Positions 1 through 9,400 of a stretch of DNA of 64,000 nucleotides are shown one piece after another (positions within the stretch are counted from its first letter, which is position 1; the number at the start of each line of letters is the position of its first letter). The notes beneath the pieces are model-generated. The model did no database searches. It worked only from the letters and a program-made list of their open reading frames with translations, and was not told where the DNA came from. Position numbers and translations under genes: made by a program. This DNA is from Lamellibrachia satsuma (Eukaryota > Annelida > Polychaeta > Sabellida > Siboglinidae): the NCBI GenBank assembly GCA_033239005.1, contig BSQZ01000052.1, forward strand, positions 1 through 64,000, written 5' to 3'.

Positions 1-240
1 ACAGAAAACCGTAATCAATTACTGCAGGATAAACAACAAGATAGCTTGATTAGCATGGACAACATACATAATCCACATCAATTTTTTTATAATGCATCAA
101 TCCAACGTAATGTAGTTTCACATATAATAAGTCATCTCGTTGTTCTAATCAGCAATGATAAATTGTGGACTAAATTTTACTTGAAACGAAAACAATGTAA
201 TTGGGCTGAAAGCAAATTCAGTTGTGTATTTGTGCCATAC

Positions 241-912
241 CTCATTTATAAATTCACAACCTTGGTCACTCAGGACGCATTGTGGTGGCCCGTAGGAATA
301 GAAGAGGTCAATGATAGCAGCACTGACATCCCCTGCAGCTTTGCTCTGTCACTGTCAATCAGAATTCATCATTGAACATTATTGTACATTTGCACTTCAA
401 ACATTTGCCATGACAGATACATATACTGTAATCCACATATAAAGCATACGTCCAAGGGAAGCAAGGAAGCTAGATAATATTGCCCAAAACAGCTTCAATG
501 TAAATACTGTCAAATGCAATAGTATTTGAAGTCAGTTCAATTGGTTACAGTGAGGGCTGATAACAAAGTTAGCCTATAGTGTCATTTACCATGTCCATAA
601 ATGGATGTGCGAAGGTCGGTAATAAACTGTGCATATAGAAGTGGACACACAATATGATTGAAAGCCAAACAGAACTGTGCAGTGCTATTAGTACCTTAAT
701 CGGCCTTGCAAAGACAAACTTGGAAAACAAATCAGTCGCAGTGAAAATGTATTTACTGCCACGTTCTGTTTCGAAGTAAGGCCCCATCAGGTCGATACCT
801 ACTACATCCCAGGTACCATCTGTTTTGATGGGCTGAAGCTCGGGAGCCAGTCTTCATTTTGTGCAATTTTCACCGACTGCACTATTTCTCATTTGCATTA
901 TTTAAATTGACC
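241..912 (-). CDS. Integrase-core (rve) gene fragment, spliced, KRBA2/GIN1-like
   Basis: Two exons fit a retroviral-type integrase core (RNase H fold, DD35E). The first (695 up to about 912) reads through GIDLMGPY, with the first catalytic Asp, then KYIFTATDLFSKFVFARPIK, and ends at a donor at 695/694. The second (241-345, 35 codons, phase 0) reads DLFYSYGPPQCVLSDQG, with the second Asp, and ends in EFINE before donor GTATGG. The acceptor is at 346. Both exons are in phase, so the gene is spliced, unlike a gypsy pol. Invertebrate genomes carry many such intron-bearing integrases, annotated as KRBA2-like or GIN1/Ginger-like. An in-frame TGA lies at 854-856, just after a Cys that may belong to the HHCC zinc finger, so either the copy is broken or the exon starts near 832. 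The third catalytic residue (Glu) would lie off the left end. Whether it is host gene or transposon is open. Confidence 0.7.
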
Positions 913-1328
913 CAGTAATCTTCAAAGAATACTGTTAGAATAATACCTCTATTATAAGTGTGTTGCTTTGTGAATTTGTTACTTGAAGTTAGCAATGTGT
1001 CAGACATGCAGATATTTTAATCCGTTCGTGGACCTTCATTATTCTGAATATGAAATTCAAATAGGCTATTCACATAGTAGATAGTTTGAAGTAAAATAAT
1101 GTCAGATTTGACGAGCTATTATATTGAGAAGCAATTTTAAAAGACTGCAGTGGTGTTATGTCTAGTGAGCATATATCGTTAGATTATTCCTACTTACACC
1201 TTAAAAGCTTCATAATCCAGGTGTTCGTAACACATGATGTACAGAGTTAAAAAAAGAAGTGTGCCATATATTGTACATAAATGTATTCACGTATAATTAG
1301 ATAAATTACCCTTATTTTTGTAATTTAC

Positions 1329-2115
1329 AGAGATGACAATTTCCTCAAATTGTCTGGCACCAGATACAGGGTTTCGGTGGAGTACAACCCTGTTATGATT
1401 GTTGTCTCACATGCCCTCTTTGCCTGTATGAGCAGTGTTTCCACAACCTAAAACGTGAAATGCGTCAGCAATAAATTATTTAATAAATACCATCTATAAG
1501 CAATGAATCAAAACCGAAAGGTTATTAAAAAGAAAGGAAGGTATAGATAGAACAAATAAAGCACAATGATTTGCATTGTAACAAAATTTATAATGTGTTC
1601 AAAACCTAACTTCAAAATAGCGTTTTCCATTAAAGTTAGAAGGAAACTGAAATAAAACTTTAGAATTTGACCATTTGTCAACCTCACTTTTGTTCTGACC
1701 CTTCAACATGCATGATGTCCAAGGCAAGCCCATAGACACTGATAGATTGGATAAGGTATCGAATGCATACACGACCTGCTATTTACTTTAGTGATGCTTT
1801 CACGACTTTAATTTGTTAATTTATTTATAATAAACAGAAAAAATATGAGCACAAGAAATAGCTGTGAGGTGGCAATTTTGGCAAATACTGGACGAGGTGG
1901 GTGACAAAGACAGCGAGGTGGCCCACCTGCACAAGTGAAAATCTACCATATATTTCAAGAGCAAATGTTTCACTACAACATATCTCAATAGCATTGTTTG
2001 GTATCTTACCCCAGGACATGCCGAGGCAAGGGCAGCATAGTCGGTCAATAGTCTAAGGCGTTGTCCCCTCAGTGCTGCACAATGTCGTGCATACTTCGCT
2101 GGAATGCGGCCTGCT
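1329..2115 (-). CDS. Two exons of an unidentified gene
   Basis: I do not recognise the product. The exon at 2010-2115 (acceptor TTTTTAG, donor GTAAGA) gives 35 codons including KYARHCAALRGQRLR and ends in phase 0. The exon at 1329-1447 (acceptor TTTTAG, donor GTAAAT) starts in phase 0 and gives 39 codons including TGLYSTETLYLVPDN. Both stay open in the joined frame, the phases match, and the splice signals are good, which supports a real gene. It could be upstream exons of the integrase gene at 241-912 or a separate gene. The intron 1448-2009 shows nothing else I can name, nor does 913-1328. Confidence 0.4.
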
Positions 2116-2589
2116 CTAAAAACAGATCAAATATCATTTGTAGAGATACATAGCACTTAGTTTGATGTATAAATATAAATGTGACTGCAATTCCTACAAT
2201 GTATACGTAAAAGCAATTTGACAACACTACTTTTGTTTTAAAGAATGATCATTATTTTTGTGTAAGATCTTGAGGCTCATGTCTGCACTCCTTATAATTA
2301 TAGGAGTTATAGTGTACATTTAGTAAAAATTGTGTCTTGCCTCGCAAGCCATGAATTATAGTCAGGCTAACGAAAATGTTACCATGGATTGTTCCCACTA
2401 AGAGCGATGAAAATCAGGCATGATTTTAAGTAACAGTTACAACAAAAATAATGCATATTAAACTTGAACACTTGATGGAAAATATCCCCCTATGCATACA
2501 ATAAGAAAATATAACTTAATTCTTTAGAATAAAAATTTGTTTTCTCGGACCTCCAAAAATCCATTTATGCAATCAACAACACAACACAG

Positions 2590-2985
2590 ATATAGAGATA
2601 TGAAAAGGCCAAATGAATGACGTTTATTGTGGGGATTAAGGGTAAGCCCACTTTTCAAAGAAATGTAAAACAAAGAAATGTGGGCTCCACAACCCAACGC
2701 CAGGCTGACTACGCCCCATGCGAGCCTCCTGGACGTCGGGTTCAATAGAGCCCACATTTCACCACAAAGCAGTAGCAGTATTCCTAGAACAAATAAAAGA
2801 AACAATGGCATTACTATTGTTATGGAACACCCTTAAACCAAATAGCATAATGCCCTACATGCTATCACGCAGTCTATGAATACAACTACCTGCTTAAAAA
2901 TACACTAGCTCTAACTGGAATAACTACAAAGGTGGGGCCAATTCGCCACCGGTCACCGACCATGTGACCACCCCACCAACCTTCT
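2590..2985. repeat. Interspersed repeat with internal hairpin, copy 1
   Basis: It shares ordered blocks with 8527-8905: a start near GAAAAGGCCAAATGAATGA, a central inverted repeat AAATGTGGGCTC ... GAGCCCACATTT (about 60-nt loop), an AATATTCCTA-like block, and an end with AAAGGTGGGGC and CACCCCACCAA. No transposase is seen. A MITE or SINE-like element is likely; the class is unknown. The flanks 2116-2589 and 2986-3699 show no feature I can support. Confidence 0.6.
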
Positions 2986-3699
2986 ACACTTTTTTGGACA
3001 TTGGTACTATAGATGCTACATGGTGATGGCTTGTTTTGAAATTTAAAGCCTGAAGATTCTAATTATAATATATATTATAATAGCTAACTTACTTGGGTTC
3101 TTGGAATGTGAATATGTCATGAAGGTCACTGAGCACAAAAATATGTGGTCTTAAACTAAACATGCAACAGAATGAACGTTAAAGTGACCCGTCATAACAA
3201 AAGGTTAGATGAACATAAACTTAAGTCTAATTTGCAACAACAAAGCAACAATTTGTCTGCAAAAAAAAACTATAGGTGCTGCATCAACTCGTCATCAGGT
3301 TTACTGGTGCAAAAAAGATCACTTTCAGCAAAGTGTGTTATCGCGGCATGTCAAAAGCCTGATATTTATTCCTGTTGTTGAATTGGACAAAAATGTACCA
3401 AAACAAAAAACAAATTGATTAAGCACCTTTAATTAGGATACGTACCTAAGCACAAGTGATCTGTTTGTTTGGAAATCGCCTGCATAATGATGCACAAAGA
3501 CATTTTAGTCATAATGACAAGTGTAGTGATGGTTAACATATTTTGAGTAAACTACTGGCATGATAGTCTTGGTTTTAATTGCACATGTTTAGTTTTTATT
3601 ACTTCTTTTAGGTGCATAGCCCCAAAACCATGACTTTTGTCTCACCTTAATATACACTTTGTTGACATATCACATTGTTGTTTGAAGGTGCTGCCATGC

Positions 3700-4015
3700 A
3701 TATGAAGTTGGTTTGCCAGTAAGAATGGTGTAGCCAGTGATTGTGGTGACTGGTGCCCGGCTCTCAGTGGTGATGTAGACAGAGCCAACTCTCTGCCGAA
3801 GTTTGTGTTGAAGGTCATCAAACCTGTATTTGAGGCACCGAGTGATGACAGTTTGCTCTCCAAGTGCACTCATGGTGGAATGCAAAACTCAAATGAGAGC
3901 TTCCACCATTTGATCTGGAATCGCTGCCCAATGAGTGTGTTTGTGGGCAGGATGAGGTTGGAAGTAGCTGTCTATGATGCAGCCATTGTGTACAATGAAG
4001 GGGAAATGGGAAGGT
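3700..4015 (+). pseudogene. MULE-type (PF20700-like) transposase C-terminal fragment
   Basis: The frame reads CGDWCP, LPKFVLKVIKP, then KCTHGGMQNSNESFHH, LIWNRCPMSVFVGR and VAVYDAAIVYNEG. This order matches the C-terminal half of the Mutator-like transposase domain that is very common in invertebrate genomes (family recalled as PF20700). Upstream the frame meets a TGA near 3700. Downstream the protein is cut at about 4015 by a reversed LINE fragment, so this is a relic. N-terminal parts of the same family occur at 29772-30535 and 36465-36794. Confidence 0.65.
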
Positions 4016-4206
4016 TGCCCATATTTCATAGCCTTTATTTTCTTAGCTACCAATTCTGGAGTTACAACTAACGGACCTAAATAGTCAGATTTAACCCCCT
4101 GAAATTTAGCATCAGCAACTGGTAATGAACTAATATCTTCTTTGGTAAACGCTGAACTGAAGTAACCATTTAGGTCTTCTGCCATTAAAAACCCCTGTGA
4201 TATTAT
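4016..4206 (-). mobile_element. CR1-like LINE fragment (start of RT region)
   Basis: The reverse strand repeats LINE positions about 47376-47565, including MAEDLNGYFSS and VVTPELVAKKIKAMK. It keeps TCA (Ser) where the LINE at 45-49 kb has TGA (47384-47386), so that stop is specific to the longer copy. Both ends are abrupt: it breaks a MULE fragment on the left and meets the 4.2-6.4 kb duplicated block on the right. Confidence 0.85.
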
Positions 4207-4210
4207 ATTG

Positions 4211-6420
4211 TTTTGAGAATGAGATGATTGGTGTACATTTACTGTTGGTTGGAACAAGTAGTGTATTGGTATGCATGATTGGTGTACGTTTACTGTCAGT
4301 CAGAACAAGTAATATCGTTACACATGATTGGTGTACATTTACTGTCCAATCAAAACAAGTAGTCTATTGCCATTGGTACAGATGATGATGCCTTGGCTTT
4401 ATAAAGATTAATTATTTCCTAAGCTAAACTACCAGTATATTTGATATGTTGTGGCATAATAACGATGTGTGTAACTGTGATATCCATGTTCCAGGTTGTA
4501 TTTCCCGGTGGTATAAGTCACTGTTTTGAGTCAATGTTTAGTCTTGGTTTCAGTCGTTCTAGTTAGCCTTATTTCTTTGGTAATTGTTTTTCTACGTGAA
4601 TAAACTGTTGATATATTTTATGTTGGTCTCAATATAAATGAAATTGTGTGTAGTGACATGCAATATGCTGCAGGTAACATTTTTGTTGACAGAAGTGGGA
4701 TATGGATAAGAAGGCATTCACATAATTCAGTTATTAATATTTTCGTGGGAATTTTTGTAGTTTTCCAGATTGTTTTTCAACCTGCTGTATACTGTGGGTG
4801 CCGCACAATTTGTCTATATCAGACTATCAGTACACTCACCTGTGTCAGGTCAATCTCCATAGTTAAACTTTCCATCAGTTCAATTTGGTTCAGATTAGAC
4901 ATCACAGATCCTTCCCACATCGCAGGATGGGATTATTTGTCTTGACTTTCCTGAGCCTGAAATATAATTTGTCAGGGTTAGTTGATAGCACTAATTCCAT
5001 AATTATCATAATACTTGCAAAACTGTGAACATTACATACTGTCAGTAGTTAATTATTGTTATTTAAATGATTACACTGCACCAAACAACAAGGTGTTGTG
5101 GTGTGCTACAGAGTTGGGTGATTACAAGTACGAATATTAATGTAATCATGATTACAGTAATTATTGCAATCACAATTACTAATGTAGTCATGATTACAAT
5201 CACGATTACGGTAACATTTAAGAATATATATATATATATTCACATAATGAATTAAATAAACCCTCATGTTATTATTATTGTCATCAATGTTATTCAACAC
5301 AAAATCAAACACAATATTAAAATACAGTCACAGTACACTTCATTAGGTTAGATACAAAATAAAGAGAAAACTCTGCTTGCGTTGCCATTGTAGTTCGGAC
5401 CTCGCCCTCGGGCTAGGTAAAAGATATATGCAGAAAAAATATGATTATTAAAATGGCAATGATTCGATAACAATTGAATTACTGACCTGCTAGCTATAGA
5501 GCGAATCAATGAGTCGGCACGCAAATCATGCAATGACAGCAGACCAACATCTAGCATCTGTTTGTGCATATCACTACAAAATCATCGTCTTCGCCTTTGT
5601 ACGGTGATGCAAGCACCAACGCGGTCGGGCACACGGTGCTGCATAGCCATAGCCTAGCCCTAGCCTAGGCATGGTAGCTTCCTCGGCGCAGCATGATGAC
5701 TCAACGTAAACGTGCGCAGACATCAGGATGCAATTTCTACAGGTTCACCACATCACATTACCTAGTCAGGAATCGTTGACAGTCAAAGCTGTTGTCATTT
5801 TTCCTGAATCCAACGTCAACAAAGGCGAAGCCGACCTGGAGTCTGGAGCGTGACTCGCACACTCAGTGACACTTTACGACTGTCAATGGTTGTTTCCTTG
5901 TGGCCTGTCGAACTAGACTCTTCGTCTGTAGTTTCCATTTCTCCAAAGATAGACAACTATTATGGAAGTTCAGTAAGCCACTAATCGCTAGTAGCAGATC
6001 TGGTAAAACTGTCACAAGCGATGCATCCATCTTGTCAACAAGTAAAAAATGGTTCTGGTATGCCGTTATCGCATATTCTCGTTGTTTAGCGTGTGTTCGA
6101 GAAGTGAGGCGTTTTCCACGATTTTTTTTGTGTTTTGTTGTAATTTCTTTAACTTTTTTATTTGGAATGAACAGAAACGTTATTTTGTTGACGTGTGTAA
6201 ACATTTGTATATATAACAGAGACCCATATCTTTTTTTTCACTCCAGAATGCCTATTTACGAAATAAATCTCAAAAAATAAAAAATTTACATTGATTAGAT
6301 ATACGCAACTCAAACCACTCATTTCGACAACAAGCAGGTATTTGTCACCATTAATGCATAGTTAGATAATATATATTTAAATATATGGCATAACACAAAA
6401 TTGCTTCAGTTCCCCTTTAA
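4211..6420 (+). repeat. 2.2-kb duplicated block, copy 1
   Basis: Almost base for base the same as 41285-43616 in direct orientation. It begins with three units of a roughly 45-60 bp minisatellite (GATTGGTGTACATTTACTGT...) at 4211-4375 and ends at CAGTTCCCCTTTAA. On its minus strand both copies keep a short open frame starting MDASLV (6032 here) and a second, overlapping frame starting METTDEESS; homology to known proteins is not evident to me. Copy 1 lacks about 75 bp present in copy 2 near 43450-43525. The TTAA at the right end would suit a piggyBac- or Kolobok-type element, but no matching left end was found. Confidence 0.8.
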
Positions 6421-6427
6421 TCTGTAG

Positions 6428-6481
6428 TAAAACCCATACGGACGCTGCATTAGGTGCTGCCAACAACATGCTGCGACAGAG
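6428..6481 (+). CDS. Possible small exon (vWA-like?)
   Basis: A 54-nt stretch lies between a good acceptor (pyrimidine tract then CTGTAG) and a perfect donor (GAG/GTAAGT). One frame reads KTHTDAALGAANNMLRQR, which resembles the T-x-TDxAL helix region of von Willebrand A domains. The pyrimidine tract is the end of the duplicated block that stops at 6420. No neighbouring exon was found on this strand, so this is weak. Confidence 0.25.
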
Positions 6482-6499
6482 GTAAGTACCATGAGCCTA

Positions 6500-9400
6500 G
6501 ACGGATACAGGGGCTATATTCATCTGTTCTTTGATGAGGTCAGCCAGCGGTGCGGGCATACTACTCAAGTCTGCTTGATACCCTGCATGCGATTCAGGTG
6601 CTGGTCCAACTTGAGCAACTTCTCGTGCATCACACGGAAGCTCAGACCGAGAGCATAGTGACACATCAAGTAGATGTCTGTCATGAAGTTGTAGTTCGCC
6701 TCGACCACTGGTGCCACCTGCTGGCTGTCCGTTGGGATGAGCCGAGTGTCGGACAGATCTGCAGACGAACATCAGTTATCTTAATATTTTATATAATTAT
6801 TGTAAATTATGGCCATTTAAATTTTTCCCCAGGAGTAACATACTTTTATAATTGCTATATAGTTCCCTGGTATACAAAGTTAACACAATTAAGATATCTA
6901 CCTGAAGCTTAGATAGACTATAACATGGTTGTTGCTATTTATTTCATATTCCAGGTGAATTCTCAAACATTTTGCTATTTTTTTAGAATTAAATAGTTAT
7001 ATGTTAGAACTGTTTTCAATTACTGCCAGAAAATGAGTTTGAGAGTGAGAGGGCAGTGTCTGAAAAAAAAATTATTAACTGGGCCATAGTTTCTTGCTGG
7101 CCCAGTTCCATTTGCATCAGTCCAGGTGAGATTGAAATGGCCCCAAAACAATGCATAAAATATAAATATATGTGTAACCTTGGTGGATTTAGCTGTATAT
7201 ATATTTGTTAGGCTAGTCACTAGGGGGCGCTATGCCCAGTGTCACTCCCAGTTTAACAATCTGAGCGAGTTTTAGAGAGTAGCCTGTGCAGTTCGCCCTG
7301 GGCCGTAGAAGATGACACACGTTGTTACATGCAAGCAACCTTATCTTCAAAGTTTTCACTCTGTTTTCGCAATAATCATGATACAAGTCCTTGAGTACAT
7401 AGTTTTATTTGTGTTGAAGTGACATGCATGGCATTTTTATTAGCTCACAAGCACTAAAGTCACTGCACACTTTACATAAACTTTGGGTCTGAACATTATA
7501 GTAAACAATTATATTAGTTAAAAATATTGAAAATTAATAAACCATGCTCAATAACACTTTTACCATTTGTTGCTAACATTTTGCATAAATTATGTAAATT
7601 AGGATCCAAGATGGCCACCAAATGTAGTGTAAATAATACCGAGAAGAGTTTGCAAACACGCACACAATGTGCACATACAAAACATCATTTATTTAATGAC
7701 AAGATGATTCATACTAACTCTTGTTTATAATTATTTTTAAAATATACCCAGGTAATTATATAATTATAGTAAAGAATTACGTCAATTAAGAGATTCATGC
7801 TAGCCAAACCTTTGTTACTAGATACATTAACATCCATGGTATCAAACGAAAGAGGAAACATGGACATTTAAGAAAAACACATTTTGCATAAATTATGCAA
7901 ATTGAGATCCAAGATGGCTGCCAAATGTAATTTATCTAAATAATACAGTTTTTATAATGTTCACAATCATCAAATTGCTGAATGCAAGGCTTGCCATCCC
8001 AGGGACGACAGTTGCAGTGGCAGAGCATTTCCTGTGATTGTGAATCTTTGCATTCATAAAGCATTGCAGCAAGTCATATGGCATCTTCCTGGCATCTTCT
8101 TCTGCAGAAGATGTGCTGTTGGGATGTGACATTTCCTGATTTTCCTCCTCACTCTCTGAAGTGCTATCTTCGTCCTCGTTTTCCTTGAAATAAAATTTTA
8201 CATTGTGACTATGCACTCAAACTTATTAAAATAGTACAGTATTATTACAGCCAAAAGAAGTTTTCATTTGTTATGATTGTTCATTTTTAATCTACAAAAT
8301 AATTTTATTTGGCCTTAACATGGACATGGCTATCAAATGTATGATAATTATCAAACTCTATGCCTGTGCGGCATAGCCTATAGCCATTGTATGGGACATA
8401 GGCATAGCCATGTAATGATGTTGTTTACTTAATAAACATTACTCGTTCAAGCGTCAGAAAAGTTGATCAAATGCATATTTTTTACACTCAAAATACTTTA
8501 AAATATTTTATGCAGATTTTTATGCAAAGAAATGAAAAGGCCAAATGAATGATGTTTATTAAGGGTATGCCAAATGGCATATTATTCCAATTAAGAGCAT
8601 GAAATGTGGACCCTGTAACATATGCCAAGCCTGTGGCTGAGCCTCATACAAAGCTGCCTGGACACAATGCTCCCAGAGCCCACATTTCGACATAGCAATA
8701 CAGTACATGTAGTAATATTCCTACAACACAACATTCATGGCATCATCACCAGCACATTAAAACATTAACCCAACACCGACAATACTCGACACAATACCTA
8801 TTTGCATATACTGCAGCAATGGACTACACTACTTGCTAAAATTCCTACTCTATATATTTTAATAACCTAAAAGGTGGGGCAAAACACCCCACCAATATGT
8901 TACATTCAACATATTACTATTTGTTTGACCATTGTACATGATTGCTGTACATATTGTATCTTTATAATAGCGAAAATGAGGTGGGCCAGGACCGGATTCG
9001 AGAAGTCCCAAAAATACTCACCCTGTCACTGTCATGAGTGAAGTAATCGATAGCCACATCTCTAAGGCTTGCCTCACGAAGTCCACAGCGAGCTGTTTCA
9101 CTTAGCAGTTGGGAAATTCTATTCTCTTTGCTCAAATCCATATAAAATTCGTAAAACAGTTGGTTTCGTAGTGAAATAGAGAAGACAGCTACGTAAACAA
9201 GTAACCAGAAGTTTAGCAGACAGGCAGTCAGGGGCAAATGGCTAATCGGAGACACTGACTGTGGTCACGAGGGATCGCTTAGCTGTCAGGAAATCCTCAT
9301 TAACGTGCATATTTGAGGGAAAGTCTTCATCGAAATTTACGTGCTTAGAATAGATATTCCCCATTCCGGTGATATGTAATATGGCATGCTCAAAGTAAGT

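Noticed and set aside
241..912. An endogenous retrovirus or LTR element
   Set aside because: The integrase is split by an intron, and no LTRs, protease or RT lie nearby.
3642..3885. Minus-strand ORFs opposite the MULE fragment
   Set aside because: They are shadows of the plus-strand transposase frame, which has clear family motifs.
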